From Microcyclospora pomicola (lineage: Eukaryota > Ascomycota > Dothideomycetes > Capnodiales), in the NCBI GenBank assembly GCA_002786065.1, contig NHNY01000031.1:63510-127509 (forward strand): 64,000 nt of DNA, written 5' to 3'. The notes below the pieces were generated by a model. It was not told where the DNA came from. It did no database searches and saw nothing but the letters and a program-made list of their open reading frames with translations. Below are positions 21,123-32,300 of this stretch, in pieces; the stretch's first letter is position 1; every line of letters begins with the position of its first letter. The position numbers and the translations under genes are program-made.

Positions 21123-24100
21123 ATGTATTGGCCGCTTGGGGCACCAAAAGTCTACGCTCTTTCGAAGCAGAGCTCCTTGACGACTTCAATTCAACGGTCT
21201 CACGATGGAGCACCAACGGATGATGAGACTCAACCGACAGATGTCAAAGGAGATGGCAGAGCGCTAGATAAGAGCTATAAGTCAAATGGTTTGGAAGGAC
21301 AAGACATAAGTGATCATGACCTTGCGAATCATGGACTTGACGACGGGTTAGAGATCCTCGCGATGAAGTCGTCACGCGGAGGAAACATATTTGCAACCAT
21401 CACAAAGACAGTCTTGACTGTATGGCAGACCAAGCCTACCGTGGCTTTGACTGCCGTCCTTCGATCAGAGCAATCGATCAAGTCTTATGGCTCCAACGAG
21501 GCTCTGCTGCTGCGACCCGACGCAACGGTGATCGTTGTGCAGACGGACCTTGGCTTTCTGATCCATTACTCGGTCGTCAATGACTCAAATGCCCGTGTCT
21601 ACCACGTAACGTTTCCTAGCTCAAACCGACATTCGCGCAAAGAAAGTACCAATGGCTACAACAACTTTCGCAAGAACACCAACGCGATCATGGACGCAAT
21701 GCCTGGCGAAGCGACCGGAATACGCGAGGTCAGTCTCCGTTTTCGAATGGTAGTACGCATTGATGCTGGCATCAGTAAAGCGGTGGCACTAGACGAGGAG
21801 CTTGTAGTGGCGACCTTGCGCCCAGCTGCGGTGCAATGCATCAGCTGGAATCCGGACGCTAACACAAACCCGCGGATCTCAACTCAGCTTCTGACTCGCA
21901 CTCCGTGGATCTCTGGTACTGCTCTGATTGTCGATATGGTTCACGATCGGCCAATGAATCTAACGTGCTGGATCACGTCAGATGGTAGAGCATACGCTGT
22001 CCAACGACAACCGTCAATCTCAAATGACTCTCCCAAGGGCCTGTTTCAAGGTTTCTGCTTTCACGCCGGGCGGTCGGGCGGCAATGCTGCCGTCAAAGTT
22101 ACAGTAAATGCCCGCTTCTCGTTGATTGCTGTTGGATGTGCCAACGGACAGATTGATGTATATGTGGTCAAAGACTACACAGGCAATGTGCCATTCTCGC
22201 ACAGCGTTCGTGCCCCTGTGTCGACCGATGCTTCAGGACCAGTGACATGCCTCACTTATTCACCAGATGGGTACTGCTTGTTTTCTGGCTTCGAAAATGG
22301 TTGGACTATGTGCAGCGTATACGGTAAGGCGGGCGCAAGCTCGTTTACGCTAGATCGCTCGACACGCCCGGACAACGAAGATCGATGGTTACTCGGAACA
22401 CAAGATGCATTTTGGGCTAGCGGTGGTTCTGAACTTGTCATAGTCGGTGTGCTTGACGACTGTTTCAGTCTCATCGACATCGCACGTAATGCGGCGGTCG
22501 GATGTTTGTCAGCTGCAAACACAGCGCACGGGCTGATACAGTCAAGCGATTCCATTATTGTGTACAAAGGTCATGATGTTCTGGACATCACGGCTATTCC
22601 GCCCGATACCTCCCTTTGGCAAACCGTGCAAGTACCGTGCACCTACCTGGTCAACCAATGGCCAATAAAACTAGCTGTCACATCGAAGGATGGCAGATAC
22701 ATCGCGATTGCTGGTAGCCGGGGTCTTGCGCATTACAGTACTTCAAGTGGCAGATGGAAGACTTTCGACGACCCGCAGGCTGAGGGCGAGTTTGGTGTGC
22801 GTGGCGGTATGTGCTGGCATCAACAATATCTCATTGCGGCCGTCGAGACGGACAAGAAGTATCAGGTTCGAGTGTACTCCAGAGAGAAGGCGTTGGACTT
22901 CTCTCACATTGTGCATACCGAGGACATTTCCGCTCCTGCAATATTGACGTCAACCTCTGGTACAGACTCATTGCTGGTGTATACCTACGACAATACTCTC
23001 CTACATTACATCATGGTGCCGATCAACAATTCGATCAAGTTGGTTCAAGTCGGCCAGATAGGGTTTCATGGGATCATCAGAGCTCCTCCACGAGTGCGTG
23101 CTATCAGTTGGATCCTGCCAGACGATCAGATCGAGCATGGTGATCCTTCACAGGATGTAGCAACTGCATCAGTTCTTTTCCTTGTGGACGGCAAGTTAGT
23201 CCTCCTTCAACCTTCAACAAACGAGCACGGCGACCTCAAGTACGACATGCGAGTAATTGCACAAAACGTGGAGTTCTATATACTGTTGCGTGAGCAACCA
23301 ACCACGATGATCCCCACAGCACTCGGCGCGTTGAGTGATGCAAAAGCTGGGCACCCGTCGCAATCACATCTCGGGCACAGCCTGCGCGATTCATTGTGGT
23401 ACTTTGATGGTGACAAATTCCATCTTTGGTCCGACATTCAGGATGTCATAGCATGTGCTCCAACGGAGCTTGGCCGCGAGCTTCCCCCAACCGTTCAGAT
23501 CCCGCTCGATTTCTACCCTGTCTCGGCGATGATAGCCAAAGGTATTATTCACGGCTTGGATTCAGATCTTGTCCAACGACGAGATGTGAATTTTGCTTTC
23601 TTCCGCCAAGCGACCAGAACTCAGCTCTTCGTGCCGCAACTTTTACGGCAGCATCTTGCAGAATACAATTCGCCTGCCGCCCTCCACCTTGCCAACTCGT
23701 ATCAACATCTGTTGTATTTCGCGCATGCACTAGAGGTCTTGTTGCACGATATCCTGGATGGTGAGGTTGATAACCCTCCGTCGCCCCCGGAAACAGCTCT
23801 GCTGCCAACAGTCATCTCATTCCTCTCCTCATTCCCGCAGTTTCTTGACATCGTTGTCAACTGTACTCGGAAGACAGAGTTACGCAGCTGGCGTACATTG
23901 TTTGCCCATCTACCACCAGTCCAAGAACTGTTTGAGTCGTCTCTTGACCAGGGTAAGTTGCAAACGGCGGCGGGGTATCTATTGGTAATGCATGCAATGA
24001 ATCACGATAATTTTCGAACTCATGAGTATGGCCGTCTGTTGCAAAGAGCAGCCTCCGAGCAAGATTGGGAGCTTAGTCGAGAGCTTGCACGGTTCTTGCT

Positions 24101-24296
24101 TGGTATCGATACCACCGGGCGCATTCTACGAGCAGCATTGGCAGAAGCTGGCCTCAGCGGTCAGCCTAATGGTGATCAGGAGCAGCACCCGGTCAATGGC
24201 TTCTCGCCACAATCACAAGCAGCAGGGCTACCAAAACCTGAAGGATCGAATGGTGGACTGGACTACTTCTCATTTACGCGAATTACGAACGTCTGA
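21123..24296 (+). CDS. RIC1: Ric1, subunit of the Ric1-Rgp1 exchange factor for Rab6/Ypt6
   Basis: The single-exon protein has 1057 residues starting MYWPLGAPKVYAL, the typical N-terminus of fungal Ric1. The N-terminal half is a WD40-like beta-propeller with segments such as IFATITKTVLTVWQTKPTV, LLLRPDATVIVVQTDLGFL and LTYSPDGYCLFSGFENGW. The C-terminal third is the helical RIC1 domain, recognisable in HLANSYQHLLYFAHALEVLLH and WRTLFAHLPPVQELFE, ending in a low-complexity tail. With Rgp1 it activates the Golgi Rab GTPase Ypt6/Rab6, which controls endosome-to-Golgi retrieval. That makes it a functional neighbour of SEC26 and VPS26 in this window. No intron is needed. The length agrees with fungal orthologues. 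Confidence 0.93.
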   Translation: MYWPLGAPKVYALSKQSSLTTSIQRSHDGAPTDDETQPTDVKGDGRALDKSYKSNGLEGQDISDHDLANHGLDDGLEILAMKSSRGGNIFATITKTVLTVWQTKPTVALTAVLRSEQSIKSYGSNEALLLRPDATVIVVQTDLGFLIHYSVVNDSNARVYHVTFPSSNRHSRKESTNGYNNFRKNTNAIMDAMPGEATGIREVSLRFRMVVRIDAGISKAVALDEELVVATLRPAAVQCISWNPDANTNPRISTQLLTRTPWISGTALIVDMVHDRPMNLTCWITSDGRAYAVQRQPSISNDSPKGLFQGFCFHAGRSGGNAAVKVTVNARFSLIAVGCANGQIDVYVVKDYTGNVPFSHSVRAPVSTDASGPVTCLTYSPDGYCLFSGFENGWTMCSVYGKAGASSFTLDRSTRPDNEDRWLLGTQDAFWASGGSELVIVGVLDDCFSLIDIARNAAVGCLSAANTAHGLIQSSDSIIVYKGHDVLDITAIPPDTSLWQTVQVPCTYLVNQWPIKLAVTSKDGRYIAIAGSRGLAHYSTSSGRWKTFDDPQAEGEFGVRGGMCWHQQYLIAAVETDKKYQVRVYSREKALDFSHIVHTEDISAPAILTSTSGTDSLLVYTYDNTLLHYIMVPINNSIKLVQVGQIGFHGIIRAPPRVRAISWILPDDQIEHGDPSQDVATASVLFLVDGKLVLLQPSTNEHGDLKYDMRVIAQNVEFYILLREQPTTMIPTALGALSDAKAGHPSQSHLGHSLRDSLWYFDGDKFHLWSDIQDVIACAPTELGRELPPTVQIPLDFYPVSAMIAKGIIHGLDSDLVQRRDVNFAFFRQATRTQLFVPQLLRQHLAEYNSPAALHLANSYQHLLYFAHALEVLLHDILDGEVDNPPSPPETALLPTVISFLSSFPQFLDIVVNCTRKTELRSWRTLFAHLPPVQELFESSLDQGKLQTAAGYLLVMHAMNHDNFRTHEYGRLLQRAASEQDWELSRELARFLLGIDTTGRILRAALAEAGLSGQPNGDQEQHPVNGFSPQSQAAGLPKPEGSNGGLDYFSFTRITNV

Positions 24297-26458
24297 TTGA
24301 AACTGTAAGCAGCAGACAAGCCATAGCTAAAGCCAGACACGAACAGCGGGGCTCACCTCGAGCTCTCAGAAGGGGGACTGCCAAAATAGACAGGAGCTTA
24401 TATCTCATGACAAGCTTTGCAGCACGCGTCCTTCGCCTATATGAGCGCGATACTACATAAATCGCCTTTCTACAAGATGCGAAGGTCACAGGCCCACAGC
24501 TCGACTTGATCTGGATACGACATGATCTTGATCGAGGTGTAAGTCACGATCTGCCCCTTACGCTCAGTACACGCACAGTACACTACTGAACATAGATGAG
24601 CCTGGACCATGATGAAAAGTTGGGCCCATGCATGCGATTTGGGGCAAGTTCTCGGTAGGTCAGCTAGGGTGGGACTGGACTTTCTTGTGTGACGCCGTCC
24701 TCACCGGCCTTTAGCTTCCACCTGCACGTTTGACGCAGTCATCTTGGGATATGTGCTCGAACATGATCTGGGCAGACAGGCATAATTTGCTCCTTGCCTG
24801 GATGTGACGGAGTATTGCAGAGGTGTGGTGTTGGGGATCAGACTACAGGCCGGTTCACCTCCTGTTTCCAATGACGCGATATGCAACCTTCAACTTGCCT
24901 ACAGCACACTGGTCATGATGTTGCCGAGGTGTGCTAAGTGTATATATACAGCAAAGGGCTTTTCCATTCAACGTTTTCCCTTGCACACAGTCTGCTTGGT
25001 CCCCAGTCGTAGCAGCATCGATGTACTTCTTTGGGGCCACAATGACCTCACAACGTGTGCGAAATCACCATCATACAGATGTTATATCAGCGACGACCAA
25101 TTAGGTCATGTTCTGCGTAAAGCAAGGCAGAATGTTTGACTGTACGTACACCGTGGTACCTCAGGCGGGTATTGCAATAGGTCGATATTGCAGTCCTTGT
25201 GGTTCGCCAGGTTCACGCTACCAACGCCACGCACAAATCGATGCAAACGCATGTCGTGCATCATTCTTGTGCGGTGTTGAAAGCGTTGGTAAGGTATGCA
25301 CAACCAGAGCTCACTTGATCGGATGGAGTGACGTGGATGTATTCCATATCGAAGGATGTCGAGAGTTTCAAGTGCATGTGAGGCCCGGGCGGCCTGCCTA
25401 GATGGGGCATTGGATCTCCGTGATTGGGGCCGTCGATCAGCACGGGACCTCCAGCAAGAGTTCCGGGGCCACGCTCGTCTACTGTGACCGCTTCTTCCCA
25501 ACTACCACAACTACCTGCTCTGCGACGACCGCACTCAAGTCGACCGGTGTAGACATGTTTCATGGGCCGGCACCTAGTCCTCGCCCGGATGAAACGCGCT
25601 CCGGGATGACAGTTCGGCAGCCGTCGGAGCCAGCATCGAGATCTCGTCGTCAAACAGGGCTGGGTCGCATCCAGTCTGCTGTTGCCGCCCAGCAGGCCCC
25701 CACCCCTGCTCAGCTCTGCCTCAGCTGTGGCTGGTTGTGATCAGGACATCAGTTGCAGGCAATATTCCAACTGGCCCCCCTCCGGCCTGGTTATGCGAGG
25801 CCGCCCTGTGCAATATCGGTCTCGAACCCGCTTATCACGCCATCCCCATCGCCGCGAGACCTGGGTTATCGCACTGTCTTCCGCGTGTGGGAGGAGATCG
25901 ATCCTCCATCATGTGCCATGGATGTATCTCGGTATCCTAGGCTCCTTACCACTCGGTCGGGCGTGGGTCGCCGCCGGCATGTGCTGTACGACCTTTGGTC
26001 ATGAAGTATTACCCATGCCAGACTACCTACCCTGTGTTTCTGCCGACGCGACCATCTTTCAACCTCACCTCTTCTTCTTCTTCTTCCCAAACACCTCATT
26101 GTCCCGGCCGCTGTCGCCAGGTTTTCGACCACTCCGTTCTACACTCATCCTCGGCGCATTCGTGTGAGATGAACCGCGGATGTCATACTCTTGCTCAAGT
26201 CGGGTTCTAGTCGGCATGGTATCACCGTCTGTCGCCATCGTCGTCAACCCACTGCTGATGCTTCCTGCTGTAGGAGGATCCCCTGCCACCACGTGTCGAT
26301 TCACCTCTGCAATACACAGACACATATGGCTCGTATGAGCAGAGTTTGCCACGAGGTGCTTGATGTCTGCGCCCAAATTGTGCAATCGCAGGCTGACTTG
26401 CTATCAATCAGACCATGAGAGGGCCCAGCAACCATCGCAAGATGCGAGTATCTACGAT
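24297..26458. other. gene-poor stretch, 2.2 kb
   Basis: Only short open frames overlap here on both strands, none with recognisable domains or splice-linked continuity. The most protein-like is reverse 25261-25653 (it contains DGPNHGDPMPHLGRPPGPHM), but I could not extend it. A short CTT run lies at 26071-26085. I see no terminal repeats, transposase or tRNA. The right part is the promoter of the following regulator gene. Confidence 0.45.
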
Positions 26459-28403
26459 ATGAGCACCCCTACAGTCATCTATCGATTTGTGCCGTTCTAC
26501 CCTGGGCAACCACGAGACAAGCTTGAGGCAACACAAATCCGCAGCACAGCGCAGCACAATTCAATAGCAATGAATGGCAGAAAGCGTGTGCGGGGACTTG
26601 CCAAGACTAGGACGACCAAGAAAGGTCGTGTTGAGGATGAACGAGCCATGGAACAACTCTCTAAGGCAATGTCATCACACGACAAAACAGCCGACCACAG
26701 CACACCACGAACAAGTCCGCCTCGAGACTCGAATTCAATTGTGTCTGTGTACAAACCCCCGAATCCAGTCATATGCCGTCCTCCGTTTGTACCTGGCCGG
26801 GTGCGACGCGACAACCAGCCTACTCCTTTCCTTAACGCCGCAGTCGAGCAAGTACCAATCCCGCTCTTTCGATTCAACGGAAAGATGGACCCCTTCAACT
26901 GCTTGCCAGTCTTCGATGACCCTTCACTAGATGTCATCAAGCTGAAATGGAATTGTGAGTCTGACCCACGCAGATGTTGGACATGCCCCGGCTGATTCGC
27001 AATAGGCAGCACATATTTCGGCAGCCATGGCTTAACCAAGGACTATGTCCCAGCACTTCTTCGAGACCGCAGTGCCTTTCTCAGCGCACTGGCTATTTCG
27101 ACAGCGCACGATGTTGTCATGCGTTCGGCTAACACGCCAACTTATAAGCGCACCGAAGACACCTGCAAGGCAACGATTGAGCAAGGACTCGTGTTCGATG
27201 CGACTATCAGACTGTTACATCAAAGCATAGGCGATCCAGCCATCAAATGTCTCGATACAACGATTATGACAGTCTTGCACCTTCTGCTTGCTGCCGTTAT
27301 GATGGGAGAAGACAGCATTGTCGACCTACATTCCGGAGGCCTGTACGAGCTCGTTCTCAACAGAGGCGGGCTTAGCCCTCACGGTTTCCACCTTCTGATC
27401 TCATTGATCATGACCATGTCAGTTGCGCCTACATCTTCCCCCTGAGAATTCACATGCTTACCTGTCTTGCAGTGCTATGTTATTAATATCTGCAATACGA
27501 GATACATCCCCGCATCCGATCTTCCTCGATTTTGCTGAGCGGCAAGCCCTTGGTCCTCCCTCAGATCACAAGCAGAGGATCCCGGAATCCCCGATTTACT
27601 GCCGTCAAGAGGGATATGTGGTGCTAAAAGACGTGCTTTCGGGTCAAGGTCATACCTACCAATTGCTCGAGGACTTGCGGCAATTGACAGTGGCGTTCAA
27701 CACGAAATCTTCTAGTCGAGATCGGCAACAGTTCTCCGAGCTTTGCGAAAAGGCCCTCGCGCATTTGCCGGCGGGGTCTTTGTGGTTTGCAAGCTATCAC
27801 GAGCGAAATGTATACGAGGCTCTTCAGCTTACAGCTCAAATATATGTGGAGGCTTTGGCAAACGACATCAGATTTGCGCAAGCTGCAAGCCGTCTGGAGA
27901 CTTCTACAAGGAGCTTCACGAAATGCTCTGGTGTCGAGTCTGATGCATACACCGGCACTACTATTGTGACACAGCCTGCCATCCACGTTCGGATCCGCGA
28001 TGCGCTCCTAAGCACAAACATGATGGACTGCTGGGGTCCCATGGGTGGCGTACTTCTATGGATCACTTTCGTGGCTAGCGCTGCCGCAAAGTCGCATTGT
28101 TTGACACAGTGCGTCTCCAGTGGCCAGGACATCACAGAGGAGGATATGGACGGGGTGGCGACCAGACGATTCTTTGCAGCTGTTGCAGTACGAACAAACA
28201 TTCTGCTGAGCTTTGAGTACCGACTGCCGATCATGGGCATGCTCAGAGCCTTCACCTGTCTGCAAGGAACCCTGGGACAAGGCAGGGACATGACAAACAG
28301 GCCCGGAGCCGCTTCGATGATGGACATAGCGGTGGCTTCGTCGGCGAGTAGAACCACCTGTTCACTCAAAGGGATGTCGGATTTTGCTAGAGAGTTCGAG
28401 TGA
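26459..28403 (+). CDS. Fungal_trans_2-type transcriptional regulator lacking a zinc cluster
   Basis: Three exons (26459-26954, 27006-27417, 27473-28403) give 612 residues. Introns 26955-27005 (GTGAGT...TAG, branch GCTGATT) and 27418-27472 (GTCAGT...CAG) keep frame and sense, giving KLKWNCSTYFGSHGL and LIMTIAMLLISAI across the junctions. No Zn2Cys6 motif is present. Instead the N-terminus has the short YRFVPFYPG segment, then a basic IRSTAQHNSIAMNGRKRVRG stretch seen in finger-less relatives. The body has the helical pattern of fungal transcription-factor regulatory domains: a YF..HG segment, repeated LLxAA helices, and HSGGLYELVLNRGGL matching the H-x-x-G-L/M-x-x-M/L-V-x-x-R-G-G-L motif. Its role as a regulator is family inference; target genes are unknown. 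An in-frame ATG at 26363 is an alternative start. Confidence 0.75.
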
Positions 28404-29319
28404 TGGATAGTGCAATCGATGCTGATTGAAATCGGCACACTGATCACCTGCATGACCTTGGGCCTTCTATGCCGGCATGCACAGGCGCTATTCCGATATA
28501 TATGAGTGTCGATAGCGAGGCGAAAGGCATTGACTCTGACAACAACGATTACCGTGCTGCTGAGCTCAGACGTATATTCACATATGCTTGTAGTCAAAGA
28601 GCACAACACGTGATGTAGATCTCTTCCATGTCCTCCCATCGGAAACACCGCCTTCATGTTGTGAATGTCCTCGCCGACCATGTCACGTGCCCGAGTTGTC
28701 GTCGGCGCGCTGGACTGAGATATGTACTTAGCGTCCCTGCCTGACGCCTCTCAGTGAAGTGCACCACCACGCTTCTTCCACCTCAATTCCAGACTTCACC
28801 ACCCAATACTCGACATTCCACCCGCGCTCCTTCAGGGTGATGCCAGTATGCGTGAGTACCATCCCCAACTTCCTTTGCAATGATTGGACTGCTTTCCGGC
28901 CCATAACGAGAACGACCTTCACCATTCTCTCGACCATCTCGGATTCCTCAAGTCACCATATTTCATCGTATTGATCCTCTCTCGACAATCATCCGGACAA
29001 TACCATGGCGCTCGAGACGTCGCAAGGGTTTACGACTGTGCTGTGGACTCTGTCTGGTCAAAACGCGCCCTCATGGGTCCACACCACCACATCTTTCATT
29101 TCATCGCCAGGCCACTTTCCAAGAACGAACTCTCAAGCATACCGTTATAATGGTCAATCTCTACCGCTCGAGGGGGGGAAGCGGTCGCGTTGTCCTATCC
29201 AAGGGTTCTGCAAATTTTCAAACCGATTCGATTTCTGCCGATTGAGGAATTGTGCTAACACTGCTTCACTTATAGCGGGTCTCACCCTTCTCGCTACCCA
29301 ACCCTCTCTCGCCGCCGAC
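28404..29319. other. CHD1 upstream region with a candidate leader intron
   Basis: The 916 bases before CHD1 hold open frames on both strands without recognised content. A GTGAGT at 28852-28857 and a branch GCTAACA followed by TATAG ending at 29275 would define a leader intron of about 424 bases. This is inferred from signals only. Confidence 0.4.
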
Positions 29320-32300
29320 ATGTCATTGACCAACGGACATGTAGCCGAGATCGAGGCTGGACCTTCGAGGGTCTCGTCGCTACCACCGCGAAGTGAGAGC
29401 GACCTCTCCGACGTGAACGATCTCCCGACCACCACCAATGCCCATCTCGATTCTGCTGATGACGATGAGGGATCGAAAGAGGATGCAATTCACGATATGG
29501 CCACGTCTGAGCTTGATGAGGATGAGGACGCACCAGGGGAGGTTGACGATGATTTCAATACCGCTTCACCTGTCCCGCGGCACACAAATGGAATGCGACA
29601 CGAGAGGACATCATCCGAAGAGAGCACACGACCTGGAAAGCGGAAGGTCGATGAACTCGATGACGAGGAGTACATGAAACAGAACCCGGAGCTGTATGGT
29701 CTGCGACGTAGCGTGAGTCTCGATCACTGACGAGCCTGGAAATCCACCGTTACTGACAATTTTCTCAGGGTCGCGCACGTCCGACTCGTCGAGTAGTAGG
29801 TTCATACTGAACTGACATCACAGACCTTTACTGATTTGATCACAGCTCGATAGTGACGATGAGGATGACGAGGACGAGGATGATGTGAACACCGGCAGGC
29901 GACGAAAGCGACAAAAGACCGCTAGCGTTCGACCTGGTATGCCTACCGACCTAGACCCTCTGACTACCATTGCTGATCGGGTCTTGTAGCGTCTATTCGA
30001 GACAACTCCTCCACCCACCCATCATCTGCCGGCTCAGATGCCGAAGAAGACGACACCTATGGAGGTCAGCGCGGGAAGACCTTTGCAAAGAAGCATAGGC
30101 AAAAAACTCTCGCTGCCAGCTCCGGCCACGGCACTCCACAATTAAACGACGTACGATTCTCGACGCGAAGAGCAGCGAAGATCACGAATTACAACGAAGA
30201 TGATGATCTAGGTCTCAGCGATGAAGAAAGCGGTGATGATACTCCAGGCTACTACTACGTCCAGGAAGACGTCGGCGCGGCCATTGATGCAGTACTGAAC
30301 CACAAGCTTAAAGAGGACGCTGAGCAATATAGTGCCGACAAGCACGACTATTTGTTCTACATTAAGTGGCAAGGACAAGCCCATTACCATTCGACATGGG
30401 AACCGTGGTCGACATTAGCCAACTACAAGGGTTTCCGCCGGCTGGAGAACTACTTCCGCAAGGTTGTTAAAGAGGAGCTGCTGCTCATGCAAGATCCCGA
30501 CGCCGCGCCTGAGGATCGCGAGAAGTTCAATCTAGACAAGGAAGCACACGTCGACGCTTTGAATGATTACATGAAGGTCGAGCGTGTCATTGGCGCGAGG
30601 GAAGGCGATGAAGACACGGAATACTTCGTCAAGTGGAAAGGTCTCTTCTACGACTCCTGTACTTGGGAAAGCGCCAGTCTTGTCGGCGAACTCGCGCAAG
30701 TTGAGATAGACCGGTACCTTGACCGATCTTCGAAGCTGCCACAATCCAACAAGACGGAATCCAACCTCGCCACCAGATCAGACTACAAGCCTTTCCGGAC
30801 ACAGCCAGAATATATCAAGGGTGGTCAGCTGCGTGAGTTTCAGATTCATGGCTTGAACTTCCTTGCACATCACTGGTGCAAAGGCAACAACGTCATCCTG
30901 GCGGACGAGATGGGTCTTGGTAAGACTGTGCAAACAGTCTCCTTCATCGACTGGCTGAGACATGAACGTGGACAACAAGGCCCGTTCATTGTGGTCGTAC
31001 CACTGTCGACTATGCCGGCATGGGCAGACACTTTCAACGCCTGGACACCTGACGTCAACTACGTGGTCTACAACGGGAACGAAGCGGCACGGAAGACTAT
31101 TAGAGACTACGAGCTGCTCGTTGATGGAAATCCCAAGAAGACCAAGTTCCACGTCTTGCTGACCACATATGAGTACATTTTGGTTGATTCTAGCTTCCTG
31201 TCACAGCTGAAGTGGCAGTTCATGGCAGTGGACGAAGCTCACCGCCTCAAGAACCGCGAATCACAACTTTACGCGAAGTTGATGGACTTTGGAGCGCCCA
31301 GTCGCCTGCTCATCACTGGTACGCCTATGCAGAACACCCTCAGCGAGCTTTCTGCACTGATGGACTTCCTGATGCCCGGCAAGATCCACGTAGAAGAGAA
31401 TATTGACTTGGCGTCTGAGCATGCCAGCAGAAAGCTTGCTGAACTTACCGATGCCATTTCACCATACATGATCCGACGGACCAAGCAGAAGGTCGAGAAT
31501 GATCTCCCACCGAAGACGGAGAAGATCATCCGTGTGGAGCTTTCAGATGTTCAGCTTGAGTACTACAAGAACATCCTGACCCGCAACTACGCTGCTCTCA
31601 ATGCTGGATCCAAGGCACACAAAACCTCGCTTCTCAATATCATGATGGAGCTGAAGAAGGCCAGCAATCATGCCTTCATGTTCCCGAACGCCGAAGACCG
31701 GATCCTGAACGGTAGTGACTCTCGAGAGGATCAATTGAAAGGCCTGATCACAAGCTCCGGGAAGATGATGCTTCTTGATCGCTTACTTACCAAGATGAAG
31801 AAGGATGGTCATCGTGTTCTGATATTCAGTCAGATGGTCAAGATGCTTGATATCCTTGGTGACTACCTGCTCTTACGTGGCCACCAGTTCCAAAGGTTGG
31901 ACGGCACAATTGCAGCTGGCCCCAGACGCATGGCCATTGACCACTTCAACGCTCCCGACAGCCAGGACTTTTGTTTCCTCCTCTCTACTCGTGCTGGTGG
32001 TCTTGGTATCAACCTGATGACGGCTGACACCGTCATATTGTTCGACTCAGATTGGAACCCTCAGGCTGATCTGCAAGCAATGGCGCGTGCTCATCGTATC
32101 GGTCAGAAGAAGCCGGTGACGATCTATCGATTGGTCTCAAAGGATACGGTCGAGGAGGAAGTGCTCGAGCGAGCTCGTAACAAGCTCATGCTAGAGTTCA
32201 TCACCATCCAGCGTGGTGTCACGGATAAGGATGCGCGCGACCTCGGTGACCGCTTGGCTCGTGTCGGTGCCACAGCTGCTGAGCCTACCTCCTCGGACGA

